Assembly (NCBI RefSeq): GCF_003957375.1
Contig: NZ_CP025473.1
Coordinates: 186,001-250,000 of the forward strand
Length of the DNA stretch: 64,000 bases
From: Enterococcus mundtii
Lineage (GTDB): Bacteria; Bacillota; Bacilli; Lactobacillales; Enterococcaceae
Direction: 5' to 3'
Part shown: positions 18,452 to 28,458 of the stretch, in pieces
Numbering within the stretch: position 1 is the first letter of the stretch
Layout: the number at the start of each line of letters is the position of its first letter
Position numbers and translations under genes: made by a program
Notes under the pieces: generated by a model
Told to the model about the DNA's origin: nothing
What the model saw: only the letters and a program-made list of their open reading frames with translations
Databases searched by the model: none

Positions 18452-21112
18452 ATGGATAGTTACAAAAAAACAATAGAAGAAATAGCAGAAGAAACAAAAG
18501 TAGATATAGATCAAGGCTTGTCGATGACTGAAGCAAAAAAAAGAAGTCAACAACAAGGAAAAAATCAATTCGAAGAAGCCCCCAAAGAATCACTCTTCAA
18601 AAAATTTATACGAAGTCTTTCAGATTTCACCACGATTGTTTTGTTAGTTGCCGCAGTCATTTCATTTTACACCGCATTTGCAACTGAACATGGAGACCTT
18701 TTCGAAGGACTCTTGATCATTGCGATTGTTATCATCAATTCAGTTCTAGCGATTGTTCAAGAAGGAAATGCAGAAAAAGCATTAGAATCCCTACAAGATA
18801 TGAATAAACAGACCGCTACGGTCCTCAGAGATGGTAAAGTAGAAAAAGTAGATGCTGAGAATCTAGTTGTCGGGGATGTGCTGGTATTAGAAGCAGGATC
18901 AGCAATTGCTGCAGATGCTCGCTTAGTTGAAACATCACAATTACGTGTAGAAGAATCAGCTCTAACCGGTGAAAGTGAGGCTGTCGAAAAAGACGCAGGT
19001 TACATAAGTCAAGAAGATGACTCTCTCGGTGACCAATTGAACATGGTCTTTAAAGGTTGTACCGTTGCTGCTGGTCGTGGGAAAGCGATCGTCACAGCGA
19101 TTGGTATGCAGACCGAAATGGGAAAAATCGCCGGATTATTAAATGACCATACAATGCAGAAAACACCACTGCAAGTCCGTTTGAATCAATTAGGGAAGCG
19201 AATCAGTGTGATTGCATTAGCAGCTGCTGCCTTAGTCTTTTTGATTGGTGAACTTCAAGGGGAACCGTTACTTGAAATGTTCATGACTTCGATTTCCTTA
19301 GCTGTTGCCGCAGTACCAGAAACATTAACGGTTATCGTTACGTTGACACTTGCTTATGGTGTGCAGAAAATGGCGAAAAAACATGCGATTATTCGTCAGC
19401 TGCCAGCTGTTGAAACGCTCGGTACTGCGAATGTCATCTGTTCGGATAAAACCGGTACACTGACACAAAACCGGATGCGCGTCCGTCGTGTGTGGAGTAA
19501 AGAAGATGAAGTAACAGATGTCGAAGATTCAATGACAAATAGTGCTATGGAAATTTTAAAAATGGCTGCATTATGTACAGATGTGACGGTTGAAAAAGAG
19601 GACGATGAATTGATCGTCAAAGGTAATCCAACGGAAGCAGCAATTGTACGTGCAGTTGAGGAAAACTATCATACAAAAGAAGAATTAGAAGAAAAATACC
19701 CAAGGGTTGACGAACTTCCATTCGACTCTGATCGAAAAATGATGACGACTGTCCATAAAATGGGTGATAAGTATATCTCTATCACAAAAGGCGCATTTGA
19801 TGTTTTAGCACCAAAATTTACGTCTGGAGATGTTGAACAAGCAGAAGTGGTCAACGATCGTTTTGGGAAACGTGCCTTGCGTGTAATTGCAGTAGGTTAT
19901 CGAACGTATGACGAAAAACCACAAGAAATCACTTCAGAAGCTTTAGAAAAAGATCTGCGTTTGATTGGCTTGATTGGTATGATCGATCCGCCACGTCCTG
20001 AAAGTAAAGGTGCAATCAAGCGTGCGAAAAAAGCTGGTATCAAAACAGTGATGATCACTGGGGACCATGTCGTCACTGCCAGTGCGATTGCCAAAGAATT
20101 GGGAATTTTGACCAATAGTAACGAAGCTCTTTCAGGTGCGGAACTCCGTGCGTTATCTGATGAAGAATTAGATGATCGAGTAAAAGATTTATCCGTTTAT
20201 GCTCGCGTAACCCCAGAAGATAAAATCCGAATCGTCAAATCATGGCAACGAACAGGTGCCGTGGTCGCAATGACAGGTGATGGTGTGAACGATGCGCCAG
20301 CATTGAAAGCGAGTGACGTTGGATGTGCGATGGGGATCACCGGTACAGATGTGGCGCAAAGTGCCGCTGACATGATTTTGACCGATGATAATTTCGCTAC
20401 GATCGTAGATGCAGTTAGCCAAGGACGTTCCGTTTATCAAAATATTCGAAAAGCAATTAACTTCTTATTGAGCTGTAATATCTCTGAGATTTTTATCGTA
20501 TTGATTGCGATGTTAGTTGGTTGGGGGGCACCATTTACAGCCGTTCAACTGTTGTTCGTAAACGTTGTCGCTGATGGACTACCTGGATTTGCTTTAGGAA
20601 GAGAACCAGCAGAGGAAGGGATCATGAATGAAGCGCCAATTCCTAAAAATGAAGGGATTTTCGCTCGTGGTCTAATGAAGAAAATTGCCATCAATGCAGG
20701 GATATTTACGGTAGTTACTTTATTTGGTTATTACTTAGGAAGCTTCGTCGATACGATCAGCCCATGGGTTGATGCTAGTCAAGAAGTTGGCCAAACCGTC
20801 GCATTCCTAGTATTGGCTTACTCTTCGATCATCCATGTCTTTAATGTTCGTAGCAGTCAATCGATTTTCAAAGTGAACTTAGCAACGAATAAATCGTTAG
20901 TGGAAATGGCGATCCTTTCCCTTCTTATCACGTCAGCAGTCGCTTTATTACCATTCACGCAAGAATTATTTGGGTTAGTTCATATTAGTTTGAATCATTG
21001 GTTCTTAGTAGGAATCTTGTCGCTCATACCGATTGGGGTCAATGAATTGATCAAGTTCCACCAATTGCCAGATGAGGAAGAGACAGTAGAAGAACCAGAA
21101 TCTGAAATGTAA
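18452..21112 (+). CDS. Cation-transporting P-type ATPase, probably Ca2+ export (P2A)
   Basis: ATP-driven cation pump of the plasma membrane. The 886-residue protein shows the actuator motif TGES (172-175), phosphorylation site DKTGTLT with Asp332, and TGDGVNDAPALK in the hinge. Ion-site residues of SERCA-type pumps are present: Pro-Glu at 289-290 in helix 4, CNISE in helix 5 (Asn and Glu), and NVVADG in helix 6 (Asn and Asp). This favours calcium over Mg2+ or Na+/K+, but the substrate is inferred. GGAGG precedes ATG 18452. It forms a single-gene unit with its own promoter and terminator, placed between queA and tgt. Confidence 0.88.
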   Translation: MDSYKKTIEEIAEETKVDIDQGLSMTEAKKRSQQQGKNQFEEAPKESLFKKFIRSLSDFTTIVLLVAAVISFYTAFATEHGDLFEGLLIIAIVIINSVLAIVQEGNAEKALESLQDMNKQTATVLRDGKVEKVDAENLVVGDVLVLEAGSAIAADARLVETSQLRVEESALTGESEAVEKDAGYISQEDDSLGDQLNMVFKGCTVAAGRGKAIVTAIGMQTEMGKIAGLLNDHTMQKTPLQVRLNQLGKRISVIALAAAALVFLIGELQGEPLLEMFMTSISLAVAAVPETLTVIVTLTLAYGVQKMAKKHAIIRQLPAVETLGTANVICSDKTGTLTQNRMRVRRVWSKEDEVTDVEDSMTNSAMEILKMAALCTDVTVEKEDDELIVKGNPTEAAIVRAVEENYHTKEELEEKYPRVDELPFDSDRKMMTTVHKMGDKYISITKGAFDVLAPKFTSGDVEQAEVVNDRFGKRALRVIAVGYRTYDEKPQEITSEALEKDLRLIGLIGMIDPPRPESKGAIKRAKKAGIKTVMITGDHVVTASAIAKELGILTNSNEALSGAELRALSDEELDDRVKDLSVYARVTPEDKIRIVKSWQRTGAVVAMTGDGVNDAPALKASDVGCAMGITGTDVAQSAADMILTDDNFATIVDAVSQGRSVYQNIRKAINFLLSCNISEIFIVLIAMLVGWGAPFTAVQLLFVNVVADGLPGFALGREPAEEGIMNEAPIPKNEGIFARGLMKKIAINAGIFTVVTLFGYYLGSFVDTISPWVDASQEVGQTVAFLVLAYSSIIHVFNVRSSQSIFKVNLATNKSLVEMAILSLLITSAVALLPFTQELFGLVHISLNHWFLVGILSLIPIGVNELIKFHQLPDEEETVEEPESEM

Positions 21113-21125
21113 AAAAATAAACACC

Positions 21126-21158
21126 AAAAAAGGATTGGAGATTTTCCAATCCTTTTTA
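21126..21158 (+). terminator. Terminator after the ATPase gene (bidirectional)
   Basis: AAAAAGGATTGGA pairs with CCAATCCTTTTT; A and T runs on both sides also serve the convergent DUF975 gene. Confidence 0.85.
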
Positions 21159-21176
21159 TTATGGTGAAAAAGCTGA

Positions 21177-21869
21177 TTAAACTTGTTTTGGTAATTGTTC
21201 GTAAAAAGCAGCTTTAGTTGCAGTGATGTATGGATTCAACCATAGATAACCGATACCGACTGTGGCAATTGCTAAGATGTGCCATCCGATAAACGATAAG
21301 TCTAACCAGAATAATTTTCCTTTGTAGCCATCCATCAATTTACGGCTTGCAGTGATCGTATCAAGGATTTTTGGTTTTTCACCTGTTTCTGTTACGACAT
21401 CATAGTAGATGAAATAACTTTGAGAATAGGCATACCCTTTGATGATCCCAGGAATGACTAAAAGCAATGCCCATAACGTAGTGAAAATTGTTGTCACTAG
21501 TGCTAACAATAGAACGCCACCGAAGAATACGCCTGAAAAACCTCGGAAAGCATCTTTGAATGGTTCGATCGTTGTTCGTTTCCCACGGATAATGTCTAAA
21601 TAGGTCCAAGAAATCCCACTCATGAATAATGCACTGATGATCGTAGAAACGATCCCTCCACCTGAACTACTGCTACTTGAGCCATTCACCATTTCTTGTA
21701 TTGAACTACTGTCTTGCATCGATGCAATCAGTAAAGCGGTAGGCAAAGCTAAAATAAGAATAATAGCAATTGTGATCAATGTTGGAATCAGATTCAACAA
21801 AATTGCTTGCCCCCAGCGCCCCTTTAAGCTATCCTTTGCTTGTTTTTTTAGTTCCCCAGAAGATACCAT
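21177..21869 (-). CDS. DUF975-family membrane protein
   Basis: Integral membrane protein of unknown function. The 230-residue product begins SSGELKKQAKDSLKGRWGQA, the standard opening of DUF975 proteins, followed by four or five hydrophobic segments with a Ser-rich loop (SSSSSGGG) between the first two. I start at ATG 21869, behind GGAGTGGAGTG; a GTG at 21878 is also in frame. It is transcribed toward the ATPase gene and shares its terminator. Nothing in the surroundings indicates a role. Confidence 0.85.
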   Translation of the reverse strand: MVSSGELKKQAKDSLKGRWGQAILLNLIPTLITIAIILILALPTALLIASMQDSSSIQEMVNGSSSSSSGGGIVSTIISALFMSGISWTYLDIIRGKRTTIEPFKDAFRGFSGVFFGGVLLLALVTTIFTTLWALLLVIPGIIKGYAYSQSYFIYYDVVTETGEKPKILDTITASRKLMDGYKGKLFWLDLSFIGWHILAIATVGIGYLWLNPYITATKAAFYEQLPKQV

Positions 21870-22000
21870 ACACTCCACTCCTTTTTTTGATACCCTTAGT
21901 ATATCAAAGAAGGGCCGAATTAGCTCAGGGATTACTCTTTCATTATTGAAAGGTTCGCAAAAAAAGCAGGTTAAAAAGAACTATAAAAAAAGAGAAGCTC

Positions 22001-22029
22001 TTGCAAAAAGTAGTTGAAAAGATTATGAT
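22001..22029 (+). promoter_or_regulatory. Predicted promoter of tgt
   Basis: TTGCAA and TATGAT with a 17-base spacer, 46 bases before the tgt ATG. Confidence 0.6.
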
Positions 22030-22075
22030 GGTGGGAGTTGCAAACGCGATTCTATAAAAGAAAGTAGGGAATTGA

Positions 22076-23221
<1,146 letters not shown>

Positions 23222-23314
23222 CAGGATTTGTGAAATTTAGTTAAAAAACTAGTTTCTAGCGCCTTTTTCTGCTAAAGTGTTTAGTGTAGATATTTAGTTA
23301 GTGAGGTGAAAAAA

Positions 23315-23692
23315 ATGGGTTCATTACCAATGTTAGTGATGTTCGTTGCCCTATTAGGGATGTGGTTCTTTATGTCACGTACACAAAAGAAACAACAACA
23401 AGAACGTCAAAACTTGCTTGATAGTATGAAAGCTGGCGATGAAGTAGTCACGATCGGTGGACTTCATGGCGTAGTCTCAGAAATCGACGAGACAAATCGT
23501 ACAGTTGTTTTAGACTGCGAAGGGATCTTTTTAGAATACGATCGAGCAGCCATCAAAACGGTAAAACCAGGTACAGGCGCGATGACAAGCACACCAATCG
23601 CACCAGTAGAAGAACCGACAGAACCAGAAGTAATTGAAACTGTTGAAGTTCCAGAAACACCTGAAGAGAAAAAAGAAGAAAAAGAATTATAG
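23315..23692 (+). CDS. yajC: Preprotein translocase subunit YajC
   Basis: Small membrane protein linked to the Sec translocon. The 125-residue product has one N-terminal helix (about residues 4-20), then RTQKKQQQERQNLLDSMK and GDEVVTIGGLHGVV, the YajC hallmark. The last 40 residues are acidic, rich in Glu and Pro. ATG 23315 follows GAGGTG by six bases; the GTG at 23306 lies inside that site and is unlikely to be used. Terminated at 23751-23809. Confidence 0.92.
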   Translation: MGSLPMLVMFVALLGMWFFMSRTQKKQQQERQNLLDSMKAGDEVVTIGGLHGVVSEIDETNRTVVLDCEGIFLEYDRAAIKTVKPGTGAMTSTPIAPVEEPTEPEVIETVEVPETPEEKKEEKEL

Positions 23693-23750
23693 ACACCGGT
23701 TGTTTGCCACGCGTTGGCTAAATGTATACGGAGTTCGATCATTCTTTATC

Positions 23751-23809
23751 AAAAAGACTGTTGTCATTCCTATCTCGTATAGAGATAAGAAGGCGATCAG
23801 TCTTTTTTT
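23751..23809 (+). terminator. Terminator after yajC
   Basis: AAAAAGACTG and CAGTCTTTTT form the outer stem, with an inner stem TATCTC/GAGATA, then a T run. Confidence 0.82.
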
Positions 23810-23902
23810 GTGACTTTGCTAAATAAATCACATCTGCCATTATGGAGCGGTTACTCGATAATCTCTCTTGTGGAACGCTCTGTTTCTAAAGAAAAATATA
23901 AC

Positions 23903-23918
23903 TGTGAAAAAAATCACA
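23903..23918. promoter_or_regulatory. Rex-type operator 1 before adhE
   Basis: TGTGAAAAAAATCACA fits the redox repressor Rex consensus (TTGTGAAWWWWTTCACAA). It lies ten bases before the -35 box. Rex senses the NADH/NAD ratio and commonly represses adhE in Firmicutes. Confidence 0.72.
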
Positions 23919-23927
23919 AAAAAAGTA

Positions 23928-23956
23928 TTTACATCGAAAAAAAAGTGTTGTATGAT
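23928..23956 (+). promoter_or_regulatory. Promoter of adhE
   Basis: TTTACA and TATGAT with a 17-base spacer, bracketed by the two Rex-type sites. Confidence 0.7.
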
Positions 23957-23961
23957 GTGTA

Positions 23962-23977
23962 TGTGAAATAATTAACA
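23962..23977. promoter_or_regulatory. Rex-type operator 2 before adhE
   Basis: TGTGAAATAATTAACA begins five bases after the -10 box, over the expected start of transcription. One base of the right half departs from symmetry. Paired with site 1 it suggests strong NADH-dependent control. Confidence 0.65.
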
Positions 23978-24006
23978 AATAACCATGACTCAGTAGGAGG
24001 AACATA

Positions 24007-26604
24007 ATGGCTAAAATAATGGAAAAAGAAGAGACAAAAACTGTTGATGTACAAGCGATGATCGACGATTTAGCGACAAAAGCAAATGTTGCGTTGAAAG
24101 AAATGGAAAGTTTTGATCAAGAAAAAGTAGATCACATTGTGCATGAAATGGCAATGGCTGCATTAGATCAGCACATGCCTCTAGCAAAAATGGCTGTCGA
24201 AGAAACTGGCCGTGGAATCTATGAAGATAAAGCAATCAAAAATATGTATGCTTCAGAATATATTTGGAACAGTATCAAATATGACAAAACTGTCGGAGTA
24301 ATCAATGAAGACACTCAAAAAGGATTGATTGAGATTGCTGAACCAGTCGGCGTCGTTTGTGGCGTAACACCAACAACAAACCCAACTTCAACAACGATCT
24401 TTAAATCAATGATCGCTTTGAAAACCAGAAACCCAATCGTTTTTGCTTTCCATCCAAGCGCTCAAAAATGTTCCGCTGAGGCAGCAAGAGTCGTTCGTGA
24501 TGCAGCCATCGCAGCAGGTGCGCCAGAAAACTGTATCCAATGGATCGAGCATCCATCGATCGATGCGACTTCAATGTTGATGAACCACCCAGGAATTGCA
24601 ATCGTATTAGCAACTGGTGGCGCAGGCATGGTAAAATCCGCTTATTCAACTGGTAAACCAGCTTTAGGTGTTGGACCGGGTAACGTTCCTGCATATATCG
24701 AAAAAACAGCAAAAGTAAAACGTGCAGTGAATGACTTGATCGTATCAAAAACATTCGATAACGGCATGATTTGTGCTTCTGAGCAAGCAGTTATCGTAGA
24801 TAAAGAAATCTATGCAGCCGTAAAAGCAGAATTCCAAGCGCACCAAGTGTACTTCGTCAAACCAGCAGAGCTTTCAAAATTAGAAGATGCTGTCATGAAT
24901 GAAGGTAAATACGCTGTAAATCCTGCAATCGTGGGACATTCAGCAATGGATATTGCAAAATTAGCAGGGATCAATGTACCAGAAGGAACCAAATTATTAG
25001 TGGCAGAATTAGAAGGCGTAGGGCCTGATTATCCACTTTCACGTGAGAAACTTTCACCGGTTTTAGCAATGGTCAAATCAAACAGTACAGAACATGCTTT
25101 CGAATTATGTGAAGGAATGTTGAACCTTGGTGGATTAGGGCATACAGCTGTCATCCATTCAGAAAACGAAGAGTTGCATGTTCAATTTGGACTACGCATG
25201 AAAGCTTGCCGTATCTTAGTCAACACACCATCAGCAGAAGGCGGAATCGGAAATATCTACAACGAAATGATTCCATCATTGACACTAGGTTGTGGTTCAT
25301 ACGGAAAGAATTCTGTTTCAAGAAACGTATCAGCAGTCAACTTAATCAACGTCAAAACTGTAGCGAAACGGAGAAATAACATGCAATGGTTCAAATTACC
25401 ACCAAAAATCTTCTTTGAAAAGAATTCTTTGCTTTACTTGGAAAAAATGGAAAACGTTGAACGTGTCATGATCGTTTGTGACCCAGGTATGGTTCAATTC
25501 GGCTACTGTGACACTGTAAGAGAAGTATTAGCACGTCGTAAAAATGATGTGAAAATCGAGATCTTTTCAGATGTTGAACCAAACCCTTCAACAAACACAG
25601 TTTACGCTGGTACAAAAATGATGGCGGACTTCAAACCAGATACAGTGATCGCTCTTGGTGGTGGATCAGCAATGGATGCGGCGAAAGGCATGTGGATGTT
25701 CTATGAGCACCCAGATACTTCATTCTTTGGCGCAAAACAAAAATTCTTAGATATCCGTAAACGTACGTATAAGATCGACAAACCTGAAAAAACACAGTTT
25801 GTATGTATCCCAACAACATCAGGAACTGGTTCAGAAGTGACACCATTCGCAGTAATCACAGATAGCGAAACACATGTGAAATATCCATTAGCTGACTACG
25901 CATTGACACCAGATGTGGCAATCGTTGATCCACAATTTGTGATGTCAGTTCCCGCTTCTGTTACAGCGGATACAGGTATGGACGTCTTGACACATGCTAT
26001 CGAATCTTATGTCTCTGTTATGGCCTCTGATTACACTCGTGGGTTGAGTTTACAAGCCATCAAATTAGTCTTTGACTACTTGGAAAAATCAGTGAAAACA
26101 CCAGATATGGAATCACGCGAAAAAATGCATAATGCGTCAACAATGGCTGGTATGGCCTTTGCAAATGCCTTCTTAGGAATTTGTCACTCAGTTGCGCATA
26201 AAATCGGTGGAGAATACGGTATCCCTCATGGACGTACAAATGCGATCCTATTGCCGCATATCATCCGCTATAATGCGAAAGATCCACAAAAACATGCGAT
26301 GTTCCCTAAATATGACTACTTCCGTGCAGATACAGACTACGCGGATATCGCGAAGTTCTTAGGTTTGAAAGGGAAAACAACAGCAGAGCTTGTAGAAGCA
26401 TTAGCAACAGCTGTTAGCGACTTAGGAAAATCTGTAGGCATCGACATGAGCTTGAGAGCGCAAGGCGTGACGCAAGAAACATTAGACACAACAGTTGATC
26501 GCATGGCTGAATTAGCGTATGAAGATCAATGTACAACAGCCAATCCAAAAGAACCATTGATCAGTGAATTGAAACAAATCATTATCGACGCATATAATGC
26601 GTAA
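24007..26604 (+). CDS. adhE: Bifunctional acetaldehyde-CoA/alcohol dehydrogenase
   Basis: Reduces acetyl-CoA to acetaldehyde and then ethanol, regenerating NAD in fermentation; AdhE forms large filaments (spirosomes). The 865-residue protein has an N-terminal aldehyde dehydrogenase domain with catalytic Cys256 in DNGMICASEQ, a linker near residue 445, and a C-terminal iron-dependent alcohol dehydrogenase with ALGGGSAMDAAKG, TTSGTGSEVTPF and the iron-site histidines in LGICHSVAHKIGG and YGIPHGRTN. AGTAGGAGG lies seven bases before the ATG. Single-gene unit with its own promoter, two Rex-type sites and a terminator. Confidence 0.97.
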   Translation: MAKIMEKEETKTVDVQAMIDDLATKANVALKEMESFDQEKVDHIVHEMAMAALDQHMPLAKMAVEETGRGIYEDKAIKNMYASEYIWNSIKYDKTVGVINEDTQKGLIEIAEPVGVVCGVTPTTNPTSTTIFKSMIALKTRNPIVFAFHPSAQKCSAEAARVVRDAAIAAGAPENCIQWIEHPSIDATSMLMNHPGIAIVLATGGAGMVKSAYSTGKPALGVGPGNVPAYIEKTAKVKRAVNDLIVSKTFDNGMICASEQAVIVDKEIYAAVKAEFQAHQVYFVKPAELSKLEDAVMNEGKYAVNPAIVGHSAMDIAKLAGINVPEGTKLLVAELEGVGPDYPLSREKLSPVLAMVKSNSTEHAFELCEGMLNLGGLGHTAVIHSENEELHVQFGLRMKACRILVNTPSAEGGIGNIYNEMIPSLTLGCGSYGKNSVSRNVSAVNLINVKTVAKRRNNMQWFKLPPKIFFEKNSLLYLEKMENVERVMIVCDPGMVQFGYCDTVREVLARRKNDVKIEIFSDVEPNPSTNTVYAGTKMMADFKPDTVIALGGGSAMDAAKGMWMFYEHPDTSFFGAKQKFLDIRKRTYKIDKPEKTQFVCIPTTSGTGSEVTPFAVITDSETHVKYPLADYALTPDVAIVDPQFVMSVPASVTADTGMDVLTHAIESYVSVMASDYTRGLSLQAIKLVFDYLEKSVKTPDMESREKMHNASTMAGMAFANAFLGICHSVAHKIGGEYGIPHGRTNAILLPHIIRYNAKDPQKHAMFPKYDYFRADTDYADIAKFLGLKGKTTAELVEALATAVSDLGKSVGIDMSLRAQGVTQETLDTTVDRMAELAYEDQCTTANPKEPLISELKQIIIDAYNA

Positions 26605-26625
26605 GTCATAACTAAAAGTTGTCCC

Positions 26626-26676
26626 AACAACGAATCAAGCATGAGAGAAGCTTCTCACTTGGTTCGTTGTTTTTTC
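26626..26676 (+). terminator. Terminator after adhE
   Basis: AACAACGAA and TTCGTTGTT arms with an inner GAGA/TCTC pairing, then six T. Confidence 0.85.
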
Positions 26677-26697
26677 TTTTTAAGATAATGTCTATCA

Positions 26698-26796
26698 AGC
26701 GATACACCAGAAGAATTTCCGGAAATAATTTTTGTAGAATCGCTCAACATGTTGTTAGAAGAGAAAAATGTCGTAGCTTTTTTTTCTAATATCTAA
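26698..26796 (+). pseudogene. Short coding-like remnant
   Basis: One frame reads SDTPEEFPEIIFVESLNM and LLEEKNVVAFF up to a stop at 26796, with protein-like composition but no start codon or ribosome site; upstream the sequence is a terminator. It may be the tail of a deleted gene. A perfect 12-bp palindrome ATTTCCGGAAAT lies inside it at 26715. The parent family is not recognised. Confidence 0.25.
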
Positions 26797-26881
26797 AAAA
26801 GAAGTATTAGATAACTCGAATAATAGGTATTTTGATGAATATGCTATGCTACTATTTTTCTATAAAAAAGGAGATGAGATC

Positions 26882-27136
26882 TTGAAGAAATATATTGTTA
26901 CTTTGTTGATTGTATGTGTCGTTTCTCTTGGATTATCCTTTCTTTTGGAACGAGAAATCTTACGGAACATTGGCATCGGCTTACTTTTGACCGGTATTGC
27001 GCTTTCCGGAACAGCAGTTTCAGGGGATCGAATGCGAGTGAATCAGGAAAATAGTGAGTTGGGTTTTCGTAAGAACTACTTTTTGTTTCCATTAATTGCT
27101 TGTTTGCCATTTTTTATGGTGTATACATTTTTATGA
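26882..27136 (+). CDS. Small two- or three-helix membrane protein (DUF5316-like)
   Basis: An 84-residue protein with a basic start (MKKYIV), hydrophobic segments at about residues 4-20, 29-46 and 66-83, and a central GTAVSGDRMRVNQ loop. The pattern recalls DUF5316 proteins of Bacillus and relatives, but I am not certain. Translation from TTG 26882 is chosen because AAGGAG lies eight bases upstream; in-frame codons before it have no site. It stands alone between two terminators. Function unknown. Confidence 0.65.
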   Translation: MKKYIVTLLIVCVVSLGLSFLLEREILRNIGIGLLLTGIALSGTAVSGDRMRVNQENSELGFRKNYFLFPLIACLPFFMVYTFL

Positions 27137-27149
27137 ACTGTGGATTTTG

Positions 27150-27183
27150 AAACCATGACGAGTGGTAAACGTCATGGTTTTTC
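27150..27183 (+). terminator. Terminator after the small membrane protein gene
   Basis: AAACCATGACG pairs with CGTCATGGTTT, followed by T-rich sequence. Confidence 0.85.
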
Positions 27184-27273
27184 TTTTGATAGGGCTATTT
27201 TTTACAGGAACCCCATAAATAATCTCGTTATGTCAATTTTAGATAGTTTTTGTTCAAATGATGCTATTTTTTG

Positions 27274-27287
27274 AGAAAGCGTTTACT
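27274..27287. promoter_or_regulatory. cre-like site before the uronide operon
   Basis: AGAAAGCGTTTACT differs from the CcpA consensus TGAAARCGYTTWCW at one base. A weaker cre-like sequence TGAGAGCGTTTAAA lies at 27308-27321, just before the ribosome site. Catabolite repression of the operon by preferred sugars is inferred. Confidence 0.6.
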
Positions 27288-27335
27288 GATATATTAACAG
27301 CATAGAATGAGAGCGTTTAAAAAGGAGAGGGAAAA

Positions 27336-28442
27336 TTGATTATTAAAGAGGAACTATTTGTACAGAAAGAAGTTGTGGAAGAAACAATCGATCGATTAGT
27401 GGAGAATTTGACGACGATCAACGATGATTCAGGGGAATTTTTATTGGATTTTGAGGGGTTAAAGGTGGATGACAAAAGTTGGTCTATTTGGAATTGGCCA
27501 CAAGGTATAGGTCTATACGGTATCTACAAAAATTATCAGTTGACTAAAAATCCTCGTGCGGCGGAAGTGGTGAAAGAATGGTTTGAAGAAAGGATGCAAG
27601 AAGGTGCACCGCCGAAGAACGTCAATACGATGGCACCAATCCTCACGATGGCGTATTTATATGAGGAGACGCAAGATTCACGCTACTTGCCTTACTTGAA
27701 GCAATGGGCGGAATGGGTCATAAATGATATGCCGCGGACAGAGGAAGACGGATTACAGCACGCGACATATGGACCAGAAAATAAGAATCAATTGTGGGAT
27801 GACACCTTGATGATGACTGTACTACCATTAGCCAAAATCGGCAAGCTCCTAAATCGTCCAGAATACCTAGAAGAAGCCAGATACCAATTTATGATCCATA
27901 TCAAATATTTGCTGGATAAACGTACAGGCCTTTGGTACCATGGATGGACCTTTGAAGGGAATCATAATTATGCGGAAGCATTTTGGGGGCGTGGAAATTG
28001 TTGGCTGACGATTGCGATTCCTGAAATCATCGCGATTCTGGAACTGAAAGAAGGTGATGCTTTCCGTAAATTGTTGATCGAAACGTTAGAAGCACAAGTG
28101 CAAACCTTAGCAGAATATCAATCAGAAAGCGGTTTATGGCATACCTTGATTGATGATCCAACTTCTTACTTAGAGTCATCTGCTACAGCAGGTTTTGCTT
28201 ACGGTATTTTAAAAGCAGTGCATGAGCGCTATTTACCAAAGAAATATTTAGAAACCGCCTATCGTGCGATCCAAGGGTTGCTTGAGCAAGTAGATGAAAC
28301 TGGCGAAGTTCAAAATGTTTCGGTAGGTACGGGGATGGGCGATGATTTAGAGTTTTACCGTACGATTGGCAAGACAGCGATGCCTTATGGCCAATCGTTA
28401 CTTGTATTATGTCTGACAGAATTACTTGTGTCATATTGTTAA
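27336..28442 (+). CDS. GH105 unsaturated uronyl hydrolase (YteR/YesR-like)
   Basis: Cleaves the terminal 4,5-unsaturated uronic acid from oligosaccharides made by polysaccharide lyases, using hydration of the double bond. The 368-residue protein has no signal peptide, so it acts in the cytoplasm. Family marks are NWPQGIGLYG, LWDDTLMM with the catalytic Asp at about 155, WYHGW (His202), and YAEAFWGRGNCW. The YteR group acts on rhamnogalacturonan products; GH88 enzymes act on glycosaminoglycans, and I cannot fully separate the two substrates. TTG 27336 follows AAAGGAGAGG. First gene of the uronide locus, 16 bases before the TRAP genes. Confidence 0.82.
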   Translation: MIIKEELFVQKEVVEETIDRLVENLTTINDDSGEFLLDFEGLKVDDKSWSIWNWPQGIGLYGIYKNYQLTKNPRAAEVVKEWFEERMQEGAPPKNVNTMAPILTMAYLYEETQDSRYLPYLKQWAEWVINDMPRTEEDGLQHATYGPENKNQLWDDTLMMTVLPLAKIGKLLNRPEYLEEARYQFMIHIKYLLDKRTGLWYHGWTFEGNHNYAEAFWGRGNCWLTIAIPEIIAILELKEGDAFRKLLIETLEAQVQTLAEYQSESGLWHTLIDDPTSYLESSATAGFAYGILKAVHERYLPKKYLETAYRAIQGLLEQVDETGEVQNVSVGTGMGDDLEFYRTIGKTAMPYGQSLLVLCLTELLVSYC

Positions 28443-28458
28443 TCGAAAGGAGAAAAAA

